Source: Actinobacteria bacterium UBA6100 (GTDB lineage: Bacteria > Actinomycetota > Coriobacteriia > Anaerosomatales > Anaerosomataceae). Taken from it: a stretch of DNA of 64,000 bases. The notes beneath the pieces are model-generated. The model was not told the DNA's origin. It did not search any database and saw nothing but the letters and a program-made list of their open reading frames with translations. The stretch covers positions 120,131 to 184,130 of the forward strand of contig DIWS01000012.1 of NCBI GenBank assembly GCA_002423585.1, in the 5' to 3' direction. Of this stretch, positions 40,478 to 48,810 are shown piece by piece. The stretch's first letter is position 1. The number at the start of each line of letters is the position of its first letter. The position numbers were made by a program, and so were the translations under genes.

Positions 40478-42100
40478 ATGACGGATACAGGACAACACAC
40501 ACATAGGGAGGGTTCAGTGCAGAAGAAACTGCTCTTTGTCGCACTGGTGACACTCGCTGTCGTGGCGCTCGCCGTCACGCCGGCCTTCGCGGAGGGCTAC
40601 AACAGCCCTACGGAGTACACCCGTGCGACCGGCTACTTCGCGGGTCCCCATGGCGGCTACACAACGACCACGAACAAGTGTGCTGACTGCCATTCGACCC
40701 ACTACGCAGCAGGCACGTTCATGCTGCTGCGTGCCAACTCGCGCGAGGCCGCCTGCGACTACTGCCACGGCGGTGGCGGCGGCTCGACCATCAACATCAT
40801 GATGGACAATGACTACCGTGATGGCTCGTACAACATGACTATGGCGTCGGCAGAAACGACGACCAGCCGTGGATACGGGACCGGCCACACGCTCGGCTAT
40901 GCGGGGAATTCACCCACGGACATCAACCCGGCGTACAGCGATCCGGACGGGCTGGCATGCTTCGACTGCCATACCCCGCACGGTAACTCCGCGCGCGTGA
41001 TGACCACGTTCTCCAACCCCGGACGCGCGATGGGCGTGACGGGCACGGGCAACTCCACTGTGCTTCTTGCGAGTGCGAGCGGCTGGGGCAACTCAACCGA
41101 TGGCACACTCGACACAGCCGGCGAGTGGGGCCTCGACCCGGCCGAGGGCAACATCAAGATCTTCAGCGGTGGCGTTGTACAGAACAAGCCGATCTGGCCG
41201 ACCGGTCGCTTCCTCCTGCTGAAGAACCCCGACCGGGAACTGGTCGGCGGGACCGAAGTACTCGACACCGTCGTGTCCGATAACGCCGACAACGGTCAGA
41301 ACAAGTTGGCCATCAACTGGGACGAGCCACTCGGTCCCGCAGATGAGGCCTACGCCGGAGAGCAGGACAACGATCCTGACGCCGATTTCGCATGGGCCAC
41401 CGATGGGTTCCTCGCACTGTCGGAGTTCTGCACCGACTGCCATGACGGCACTGGCGGTGCGTCGACACAGCGGGCGAACGTTTGGGTGCCGGACGATACG
41501 AACAGCGCGGCGGGGTCATATCAGGTGGCTTCCAGCCACGACGCTCAGCCACGTCATTGAGCACGCCAGATGGTATCCGGTCAGGATACAGACGGCACCG
41601 ATGACAACTACGGACCGCACTGCCGCAACTGCCACACCGGCGCGAGCTCGTGCAACCAGTGCCACACCGGCGGTGCGTACACTGCGACCACCAGTGCGGT
41701 CGTCGCAGCCAAGACCAACTACACCCCGCAGTCGTACTTCAAGGCCAGCGCCACAACCGGCGTGAGCGCGAACTGCATCGACGGCGGGTTCAGCTTCCCG
41801 CACCGCACCCTCGGCTACAACATGCTGAAGGACGAGCTCTACGGCGTGGACTTCGATGGTACGCCGATCGCAGCCGGTGAGGTGCGCGGCACCACACCAC
41901 TTGTAGCGGCAAACTACAGCTACACGGAGTCGGCTACGATAAATGCAGGCTCTGTGAGCCTCGCGGTGCGTACCGACGATGGCACGCTGACAGGCAAGGC
42001 TGCCGAGAACCTCGACAGCGTATGTATCGACTGCCACGGCGACGCGACATACTACCAGCCGGCCCTCACGAACGAGCTTCTGCTCGAGGGCCTGAACTAG
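40478..42100 (+). CDS. Secreted 7-heme cytochrome c with in-frame TGA, probable selenoprotein
   Basis: One frame of 541 codons interrupted by TGA at codon 361 (41558-41560). The protein has a signal peptide (QKKLLFVALVTLAVVALAVT, cleavage near AFA) and CxxCH motifs at residues 68, 93, 161 and 318 before the TGA and at 382, 392 and 516 after it. The context reads SSHDAQPRH-TGA-ARQM. The part after the TGA has no signal peptide and no ribosome-binding site before its first ATG (41570), so it makes sense only as a continuation. A hairpin with a GGUCA loop lies 18 bases after the TGA (separate entry). I infer selenocysteine at residue 361; a nonsense mutation or sequencing error is the alternative. 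GGGGAGGAGG precedes the ATG at 40478; a GTG at 40517 after GGAGGG is a second possible start that gives a shorter leader to the signal peptide. It is probably an extracellular or surface electron carrier. Confidence 0.8.
41558..41596 (+). promoter_or_regulatory. Putative bacterial SECIS element after in-frame TGA
   Basis: TGA at 41558-41560 is followed after 12 bases by a perfect 6-bp stem (GTATCC at 41573-41578 with GGATAC at 41584-41589) closed by the loop GGTCA. Outside it, GCC (41565-41567) can pair with GGC (41594-41596) across an internal loop. The loop begins 18 bases after the TGA, as in E. coli fdhF, whose loop also contains GGUC. Bacterial SECIS elements need a G in the first two loop positions at about this distance. 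The bulged U of the E. coli element is not evident. Confidence 0.7.
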
Positions 42101-42131
42101 TCGACGAGCCTCAAGCACGTCGGGCATCATC

Positions 42132-42162
42132 GGGGGGCCCGCACCACATGTGCGGGCCCCCC
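42132..42162. terminator. Strong hairpin after the cytochrome gene
   Basis: A 13-bp perfect stem (GGGGGGCCCGCAC at 42132-42144 with GTGCGGGCCCCCC at 42150-42162) and a 5-base loop, 31 bases after the stop. No T-run follows, so termination may be factor-assisted or the hairpin may protect the transcript end. Confidence 0.65.
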
Positions 42163-42214
42163 ACTTCCCAAGCTCCCATGGCACCGGTCGTATGAAGGGT
42201 AGGGCGCACGCGAT

Positions 42215-42985
42215 ATGACCCGAATGCGGATGTTCGGCATCCTGTTGACCGGGGCGCTCCTGATATCAGGATCGCCCGCACCGGCGCATGCAGCAGTGGC
42301 GCCGGGTGAGGTCAGCATGACCCTGTACGACCTCGCCGCCGGAAGGACCCCAACGCTCGTGGTGCGGGGTGAGCTCGCCCCCGACACGACGCTCCCTGCC
42401 ACCGTCGAACTGTCGATCCCGAGCGGCTGCGAGGTCGGCTGGGTCGGCGAGGTATTCCCGGAGGACTCCTCGAAGGACGTCGTCGCACCATTCGACATCC
42501 GCAGCGTTGATGGGGCCGACGTGCTCGTGATCTCGGTGATCAGCTCACGGGTAGTCCAGGCCGAACTCATACCGCCGCAGTCCTGGATCGAAAACAATGG
42601 CATGACGCGGACCGTCTCACTCACGTGGACGGCCCCGCCCGCGCTGTCCGCGCTCTCACTGGGTTTCGAGGCGCCTGATGGCTACATCGCCACCGTCGAA
42701 CCTGCCGATGCCGCGACCCTCCCCACGTCCGGCGGCACGTTGTACCGCATCGGTCCGCTGGAGGTGCCCGACGGAGAGACCGTCACACTGTCGGGGACGC
42801 TCACGATACCGGACGTCCCGCCCTCCGAAGAAGCTCCGTCGGGCGAGGCCAGCACTCAACCGGTCCCGAGCGCATCTGATGACGACTCGATCGCATGGGT
42901 CCCGTGGGTGGGTGGAGCGCTGGCGGTCGCCCTCCTCGGCATGCTCTTGCTGGCGCGCAGACAGCGGACGCAACCCCCTCGGTGA
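42215..42985 (+). CDS. Secreted protein with C-terminal membrane anchor, unknown
   Basis: A 256-residue exported protein with a signal peptide (MRMFGILLTGALLISGSPAP, cleavage near AHA), a beta-rich region of about 180 residues, a Pro/Ser/Glu-rich linker (PPSEEAPSGEASTQPVPS) and a C-terminal membrane segment with a basic tail (about 228-256, GGALAVALLGMLLLARRQR). This is the layout of a surface-displayed domain on a stalk. It follows the cytochrome gene and may be its partner at the cell surface, but a hairpin separates them. It converges on the synthetase gene. Confidence 0.7.
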   Translation: MTRMRMFGILLTGALLISGSPAPAHAAVAPGEVSMTLYDLAAGRTPTLVVRGELAPDTTLPATVELSIPSGCEVGWVGEVFPEDSSKDVVAPFDIRSVDGADVLVISVISSRVVQAELIPPQSWIENNGMTRTVSLTWTAPPALSALSLGFEAPDGYIATVEPADAATLPTSGGTLYRIGPLEVPDGETVTLSGTLTIPDVPPSEEAPSGEASTQPVPSASDDDSIAWVPWVGGALAVALLGMLLLARRQRTQPPR

Positions 42986-43045
42986 GAACGACCCACGCCC
43001 GCCGTTGAATGCCCTGGCAGCCGACGAGCGCGGTGTCGGGCATAG

Positions 43046-45208
43046 CTACCGCTCGTGCGCGGCGATGTACTCCCCGTACCAGGCCATGGCGGCCAGCGCG
43101 CGTATAGCGGCGACCGGCGAATAGAGGATCACCGCGTCGTATCGCGCGGAGCCGTGGAAGGTCGCGATCTCGATCGGGCGCAGAGGGACGTTGATGATCG
43201 GCTTTCCCGTGCTCTCCATGAGCTCGGTCACGCGCGTGAGGAACGTGGTCTCCTCGGCGTTGAACCTGCCGCAGGCGAACTCGTCTGCGATCGCTCCGGT
43301 GGACGGGCTGTTGAGGATGCCCAGCACCGCGACGGCGTCCACCTGCTCGCTCTCGACGAGGACCGTCAGCGCACGCTGCGCGAGATCCGAGCCGATCGCC
43401 GCCACAAGATCGATGGGGTTGCCGCGGCTCCAGTAGCCGGGCAGGAGCCTGTCCAGCTCGGCACGGACGCTCGGCTCCAGCGTGGCCAGTTCGAGTCCCG
43501 CGCGGGCCACCTCGTCAGCCGCCAGCACGCCCCAGCCTCCGCCGAGCGTCATGACCGCCACCCTGCGGCCCTTCGGCAGCGGGAGCGAGGTGAGGCACAT
43601 CGCCACATCGAGACTCTCGTCCGGGCCCGTGCGCACGAGACAGCCCGCCTGGTGGGCCGCAGCCATGAAGACCTCCGCCGCGCCGGCCATGGCACCCGTG
43701 TGCGATGCCGCCGCGCGGCCGCCGATCTCGGTGAGGCCTCCGCGTAGCACCACCACCGGCTTCTTCGGCGTGATGCGACGCACCACATCGAAGAAGTGCC
43801 GGCCGTCGCCTACTCCCTCCAGATAGACAAGGGCGGCAGCGGTCTGCGGGTCATCGCCGAGCGCGTCGAGTACGTCGAGCGCGCTCGTGGATGCCTGGTT
43901 ACCGACACTCACGTACTTGTCGATGCCGATACCGCGCCGCTCGGCCCTGGTCACGAGCTGCACGCCGATGTTGCCGGACTGCGTGACGATGCTCAGACGC
44001 CCGGCCTTGGGGCGCAACTCCAGGAAGCCGACTGCGTGGAGATGGCTGTGTACCGAGAGCATGCCCATGCAGTTGGGGCCGATGAGTGTGACGCCCCACC
44101 TCCGGGCGATCTCGGCCAGCTCCGCCTCCAGCACGACCCCCGCCTCGCCCGCCTCCGAGAAGCCTGCGGCCACCACGAGAGCGGAGGGGATACCGCGCGC
44201 GCCGCACTGCTCGATCACGGCGTTCACCTGTTCGGCCTTCACCGCCACGAGAGCCAGGTCCGGGACTTCCGGCAGGTCGGCGACGCTGCCGAACGCGGGC
44301 AGGTCGCAGACCGTCCCGCCCCGGCCGTTCACGGGGTAGATGGAGCCGGCGAACCCGCCATCGATGACGTTGCGGAGCAGAGAGCCGCCCCACTTGAGCG
44401 GGTCGTTGGAGGCACCGATCACCGCGACCGAGCGGGGTGCGAACAGCGGGGTCAGATCGGGCGTGATGTGCGTGCGGGGAGCGGACAGGTGCGGTCCCGC
44501 TGCGAGACCGAGGATCACGAGTGCGTCGGCGGCCACCGGCGTGGCGCCTTCGATGATGAGCGGGTTCACGTCGATCTCGGCGATCTCCGGATGGTCGGCC
44601 GCGATGCGCTCGAGCGCGCGGACGGCGCCTGCCAGCGCGGCGCGGTCCACCGGAGGCAAGCCGCGGAAGCTGCCAAGCAGCACACTCGCCCTGATCCCGG
44701 CGAACATGCCCTCGATGTCCTGCTCCTCAAGCGGCGTCACGCCGAACGCGATGTCCTTGTGCGCCTCGGCGAAGATGCCGCCGATACCGAAGAGGATGAC
44801 CGGGCCGAAGAGCGGGTCGCGCTTCATGCCGATCATGAACTCTCGCGCACCCCGCACCATCCGCTCCACGAGCAGCGTGGCCTCGCCACCGTCGGCGAGA
44901 GCCAGGAGCGAGCGAGCAGCGGACCTAACGGCTTCGTCTCCCTGGAGGTTCAGGACCACCAGTCCGCGATCCGTCTTGTGGCCGATGTCCGACCCCACGG
45001 CCTTGAGAGCCACCGGGCCGTCGAGCCGCCGGGCGATGGCCACGGCCTCGTCTTCGCTGCGAGCGAGATCGCCTTCGGGGACGGGGATGCCGTAGCTGGC
45101 GAGGAGCGCCTTCGCCTGCCACTCGTCCAGCGCGCCGCGGCCGATCGCCACAGCTGCCGCGACCACCTCGGCTGACGTGCGCCGGGAGGCCGAAGAAGAG
45201 GTCACCAC
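43046..45208 (-). CDS. ADP-forming acetyl-CoA synthetase, fused beta-alpha
   Basis: A 720-residue enzyme that converts acyl-CoA, ADP and phosphate to acid, CoA and ATP. The N-terminal third is the ATP-grasp beta part (LKAVGSDIGHKTDRGLVVLN, LVERMVRGAREFMIGMKRDP, EIDVNPLII). The remainder is the CoA-binding alpha part (SVAVIGASNDPLKWGGSLLR, GPNCMGMLS, SQSGN-like SIVTQSGNIG, and ASHTGAMAG with the His that carries phosphate). The beta-first order is a rearranged fusion found in many archaea and bacteria. The frame opens at a GTG (45322) without a ribosome-binding site; GTG codons at 45208 and 45205 follow GGTGA and begin nearer the domain, so 45208 is used. It is divergent from tdh-kbl. Confidence 0.85.
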   Translation of the reverse strand: MVTSSSASRRTSAEVVAAAVAIGRGALDEWQAKALLASYGIPVPEGDLARSEDEAVAIARRLDGPVALKAVGSDIGHKTDRGLVVLNLQGDEAVRSAARSLLALADGGEATLLVERMVRGAREFMIGMKRDPLFGPVILFGIGGIFAEAHKDIAFGVTPLEEQDIEGMFAGIRASVLLGSFRGLPPVDRAALAGAVRALERIAADHPEIAEIDVNPLIIEGATPVAADALVILGLAAGPHLSAPRTHITPDLTPLFAPRSVAVIGASNDPLKWGGSLLRNVIDGGFAGSIYPVNGRGGTVCDLPAFGSVADLPEVPDLALVAVKAEQVNAVIEQCGARGIPSALVVAAGFSEAGEAGVVLEAELAEIARRWGVTLIGPNCMGMLSVHSHLHAVGFLELRPKAGRLSIVTQSGNIGVQLVTRAERRGIGIDKYVSVGNQASTSALDVLDALGDDPQTAAALVYLEGVGDGRHFFDVVRRITPKKPVVVLRGGLTEIGGRAAASHTGAMAGAAEVFMAAAHQAGCLVRTGPDESLDVAMCLTSLPLPKGRRVAVMTLGGGWGVLAADEVARAGLELATLEPSVRAELDRLLPGYWSRGNPIDLVAAIGSDLAQRALTVLVESEQVDAVAVLGILNSPSTGAIADEFACGRFNAEETTFLTRVTELMESTGKPIINVPLRPIEIATFHGSARYDAVILYSPVAAIRALAAMAWYGEYIAAHER

Positions 45209-45408
45209 GCCGTATTCACCGGAGTACCCGTCGGAGCTCCCTTCAAGGGCCGCATCATGAGGTGTATTCCCGTATCCCCATGTTTCCGGAAGCGGCGCCT
45301 CGCGGGAGCGGTCCCCGGACACACCAATGACCGTCCGGCCACAGCGCGCTCCCCTGGTTGGGTATCGTCCCTATCGAGAGACGCCGTGCCGGTCGGGAGA
45401 GGCGGACC

Positions 45409-46470
45409 ATGATGGATCGCACGATGAAGGCGATCGCCAAGACAACCGAGGGACCCGGTGTCTCAATGGTCGAGGTCCCCGTGCCCCGGGTGGGGCCCGG
45501 AGAAGTCCTGATCGCTATCGAGAAGACGGCGATCTGCGGCACCGACGTGCACATCTACGAGTGGAACGCGTGGGCGCGCAAGACGATCCGGCCACCGCAG
45601 ATCCTCGGGCATGAGTTCGTGGGACATATCGCCGAGATCGGCGAGGGGGTCAGCGGCTTCAGCGTCGGCGAACGGGTCTCGGGCGAGGGACACATCGTGT
45701 GCGGAGTATGCCGCAGTTGCCGCGCCGGCCGCCGCCACCTGTGCACCAACACCGTGGGCGTCGGCGTGAACCGGGACGGCTGCTTCGCCGAGTACCTGGT
45801 GATACCGGCCACCAACGCGTGGCATGTGGCCGACTCGATCCCCTCACGGATCGCGGCCATCTTCGACCCGTACGGCAACGCGACGCACGCCACGCTCTCG
45901 TTCGACCTCGTGGGCGAGGACGTGCTCATCACGGGTGCGGGGCCGATCGGCATCATCTCGGTGGCGATCGCCAAACACGTCGGCGCGCGCAACGTGGTGA
46001 TCAGCGACGTGAACGACTACCGGCTCGATCTGGCAGCACGCATGGGGGCCACCCGAACGGTGAACGTCACGCGGGAGTCGATCCCCGACGCCATGCGAGA
46101 GCTCGGCATGGTGGGCTTCGACGTCGGACTCGAGATGAGCGGCAACGGTGAGGCGTTCGAGACGATGCTCGAGAGCATGTACAACGGCGGGCGCATCGCG
46201 CTCCTCGGCATCGCTCCGGGACCGGTCAAGATCGACTGGGACGAGGTCGTGTTCCGCGGCCTCACCATCAAGGGGATCTACGGCCGTGAGATCTGGGAGA
46301 CCTGGTACAAGATGCAGACGATGCTGCAGAGCGGGTTGGACATCACGCCGGTGATCACGCACGAACTGGCCTTCGAAGAGTACGAGACGGGCTTCGAGGC
46401 CATGATCGGCGGCGATAGCGGCAAGGTGATCCTGCAGGTGGCCGAGGCGACGGGCTCCGGCGGATTCTGA
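45409..46470 (+). CDS. tdh: L-threonine 3-dehydrogenase
   Basis: A 353-residue zinc-dependent medium-chain dehydrogenase that oxidises L-threonine to 2-amino-3-ketobutyrate with NAD. The catalytic zinc site is in ICGTDVHIYEW (Cys) and GHEFVGH (His-Glu); the structural zinc is held by the four Cys of CGVCRSCRAGRRHLC; the NAD fold has GAGPIG. The match FDPYGNATHATL is specific for Tdh. GGGAGAGGCGG precedes the ATG at 45409; a further ATG follows directly at 45412. Kbl starts 27 bases after the stop. Confidence 0.94.
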   Translation: MMDRTMKAIAKTTEGPGVSMVEVPVPRVGPGEVLIAIEKTAICGTDVHIYEWNAWARKTIRPPQILGHEFVGHIAEIGEGVSGFSVGERVSGEGHIVCGVCRSCRAGRRHLCTNTVGVGVNRDGCFAEYLVIPATNAWHVADSIPSRIAAIFDPYGNATHATLSFDLVGEDVLITGAGPIGIISVAIAKHVGARNVVISDVNDYRLDLAARMGATRTVNVTRESIPDAMRELGMVGFDVGLEMSGNGEAFETMLESMYNGGRIALLGIAPGPVKIDWDEVVFRGLTIKGIYGREIWETWYKMQTMLQSGLDITPVITHELAFEEYETGFEAMIGGDSGKVILQVAEATGSGGF

Positions 46471-46497
46471 CGTACGGCTGACCGATATCGGAGGCTG

Positions 46498-47709
46498 ATG
46501 ATGTACGGATCGATGCGAGATGCCCTTCGAGCCGAGATCGCGGGGCTGCACGAGGCGAGCCTGTACAAGACCGAGCGGGTGATCGTCTCACCGCAGGGGC
46601 CCGAGATCCGGGTCGCCATGCCCGGCGAGGACGAGCAACTCGGGGTGGTGAACTTCTGCGCCAACAACTACCTTGGGCTTGCCGACGACCCCCGCGTGGT
46701 GGCCGCCGCGCACGCGGCGCTCGACCGCTGGGGGTTCGGCACCTCCTCGGTGCGCTTCATCTGCGGCACGTTCGCCGTGCACAAAGAGCTTGAGCTCCGC
46801 ATCTCGGAGTTCCTCGGCACCGAGGACACGATCCTCTACTCGTCGTGCTTCGACGCCAACGGCGGGTACTTCGAGCCGTTCTTCGGCCCCGAGGACGCCA
46901 TCCTCGCCGACGCGCTCAACCACGCCTCGGTGATCGACGGCGTGAGGCTCACCAAGGCGCGGCGCCTCATCTATGCACACTCCGACATGGCCGACCTGGA
47001 GGCGAAGCTTGCCGAGGCGAGCGACGCACGCTATCGCGTGATCGCCACCGACGGCGTGTTCTCGATGGACGGCGACATCGCCGACCTCGCGGCCATCTGC
47101 GATCTGGCCGAGCGCTACGACGCGCTCGTGATGGTGGACGACTCTCACGCCACCGGCTTCGTGGGACCCACCGGCCGGGGCACGCCGGAACTCTGCGGCG
47201 TGGCCCAGCGCGTGGACGTGATCACCACCACCTTCGGCAAGGCGCTCGGCGGGGCGTCGGGCGGCTGCGTGAGCGGGCGCGCTGAAGTCGTGGAGTGGCT
47301 GCGCCAGAAGAGCCGGCCGTACCTGTTCTCCAACACACTCGCACCGGTGGTGGCGGCAACCACCGTGGCGGTACTGGACCTGCTCTCCGAGACCACCGAG
47401 TTCCGCGACCGGCTGGAGACGAGCACGCGCACGTTCCGCGCGCGGATGACTGCGGCCGGCTTCGATATCCGTCCGGGGGAGCACCCCATCGTGCCGGTGA
47501 TGCTCTACGACGAGGCGCTGGCGCACCGGATGGCCGATGCGCTTCTCGATGAGGGCATCTACGTGATCGGCTTCAGCTATCCCGTTGTGCCGAAGGGCAA
47601 AGCCCGCATCCGCGTGCAGGTCTCGGCCGCGCACACCGAAGCACAGCTCGACCGCGCCGTGGATGCCTTCACCCGCGTGGGCAGGCGCATGGGTCTGATA
47701 GCCGGGTGA
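46498..47709 (+). CDS. kbl: Glycine C-acetyltransferase (2-amino-3-ketobutyrate CoA ligase)
   Basis: A 403-residue PLP enzyme that cleaves 2-amino-3-ketobutyrate with CoA into glycine and acetyl-CoA, completing threonine breakdown after Tdh. It belongs to the alpha-oxoamine synthase family: NFCANNYLGLADDP, GTSSVRFICGT, DDSHATGFVG, and TTTFGKALGGA with the PLP-binding Lys. CGGAGG lies 3-6 bases before two adjacent ATG codons. It forms an operon with tdh. Confidence 0.95.
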   Translation: MMYGSMRDALRAEIAGLHEASLYKTERVIVSPQGPEIRVAMPGEDEQLGVVNFCANNYLGLADDPRVVAAAHAALDRWGFGTSSVRFICGTFAVHKELELRISEFLGTEDTILYSSCFDANGGYFEPFFGPEDAILADALNHASVIDGVRLTKARRLIYAHSDMADLEAKLAEASDARYRVIATDGVFSMDGDIADLAAICDLAERYDALVMVDDSHATGFVGPTGRGTPELCGVAQRVDVITTTFGKALGGASGGCVSGRAEVVEWLRQKSRPYLFSNTLAPVVAATTVAVLDLLSETTEFRDRLETSTRTFRARMTAAGFDIRPGEHPIVPVMLYDEALAHRMADALLDEGIYVIGFSYPVVPKGKARIRVQVSAAHTEAQLDRAVDAFTRVGRRMGLIAG

Positions 47710-47743
47710 TGCGCGGGTAGACGACCGGGCCCACGGGCACGGC

Positions 47744-48472
47744 CTATGGCAGCTGCTTCCACACCTCGGCGGCAAGAGCCTCGAAGGCGGGCAGTTGCGC
47801 ATCCTCGAGCCGGCCCGCGTCAGCCAGGGCCGCATGCCCGGGCACGAGCGGGAGCTGGGCCAGCACCGGCGCACCGCATTCGGCGAGCTGCTCGGCCCGG
47901 CTGGCGCCGAAGAGCTCCACGCGCTCACCGCAGTGCGGACATTCGAGGTACGCCATGTTCTCCACGAAGCCGAGCAGCGGGACGCCCACTTGCAGCGCCA
48001 TGTCGTGTGACCTGCTGGCGACGGTGGTGACCAGATCCTGCGGAGTGGATACCGCGACGGCGGCGTCAGGAACGATCGACTGGAGGACGGTCAGTGCGGC
48101 ATCCGAGGTCCCGGGCGGCATGTCGATCACCATGACCTCGGTGTCCTCCCAGTCGGTATCATCGTGCAGCTGTGTGATGGCCCGTGAGATGAGCGGGCCG
48201 CGCCAGATGATGGCCTTGTCATCTGCCGGCATGAGCAGACTCATCGACACCACCGCGATACCGCCCCGACTCCTACCCACCGCCATGCGCCCGTCCGGGT
48301 TGACCCGTGCGCCCCTGGCGACACCAAGCACGTGCGGGATCGAAGCACCGGTGATATCCGCGTCGAGGACGCCGACCCTGAGGCCCATCCGATGGAGTCC
48401 GATGGCCAATCCCGACGCGACGTACGACTTCCCGACGCCACCCTTACCGCTCATGACAGCGATGTGCTTCAT
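47744..48472 (-). CDS. mrp: Mrp/NBP35-type Fe-S cluster carrier ATPase
   Basis: A 242-residue P-loop ATPase of the Mrp/ApbC group that carries or transfers Fe-S clusters. The deviant Walker A SGKGGVGKS begins at about residue 8, followed by LDADITGASIPHVLG and VIDMPPGTSD. Near residue 185 the motif CPHCGE provides the CxxC that holds the bridging cluster of a dimer. The N-terminal domain of longer Mrp proteins is missing. The frame is open further upstream, but the ATG at 48472 matches the family start. A good promoter lies about 85 bases upstream. Confidence 0.9.
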   Translation of the reverse strand: MKHIAVMSGKGGVGKSYVASGLAIGLHRMGLRVGVLDADITGASIPHVLGVARGARVNPDGRMAVGRSRGGIAVVSMSLLMPADDKAIIWRGPLISRAITQLHDDTDWEDTEVMVIDMPPGTSDAALTVLQSIVPDAAVAVSTPQDLVTTVASRSHDMALQVGVPLLGFVENMAYLECPHCGERVELFGASRAEQLAECGAPVLAQLPLVPGHAALADAGRLEDAQLPAFEALAAEVWKQLP

Positions 48473-48810
48473 GACACCTGCTCTCCCGCGCACGCGAATG
48501 CGCCAACCGGTTCTTGCGACCGACGGAAAATCCTCGCCTGTGATGCTCTCTATATGTATAGGACACTTATCTGCTTGAGACAACATCCCGGGTGGACGCC
48601 GACTTCGTGCGGATCACAGTCGCCTCCCCGGTGGACCCCCATCGCCTGCGATCGCCGTTGTTGGCACTCCGCTTGCAGTCCAATAGCTGTCTCTCACAAG
48701 ACACGTCCGACTGCCCGATCCATGCAGTTCGCATCCCGTCTGATTCGTGGCAGAATAGCGAGGTCCGGCCGACAGACGTGAGCCCCTGCCGGCGACGGAG
48801 AGGCGGGAGT
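48473..48810. other. Divergent intergenic region between mrp and a histidine kinase gene
   Basis: About 340 bases without a credible gene; an open frame runs through it on the + strand but has no start signal or protein-like composition. It holds the mrp promoter at 48555-48583. For the kinase gene, GAGAGGCGGGA lies before the ATG at 48811; no clear promoter is seen. Confidence 0.6.
48555..48583 (-). promoter_or_regulatory. Candidate promoter of mrp
   Basis: On the minus strand TTGTCT (48583-48578), a 17-base spacer and TATACA (48560-48555). The leader to the ATG at 48472 would be about 75 bases. Confidence 0.5.

Noticed and set aside
41570..42100. A separate gene starting at the ATG at 41570
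   Set aside because: It has no ribosome-binding site or signal peptide, yet carries three heme motifs that need export, and it lies in the same frame as the part before the TGA.
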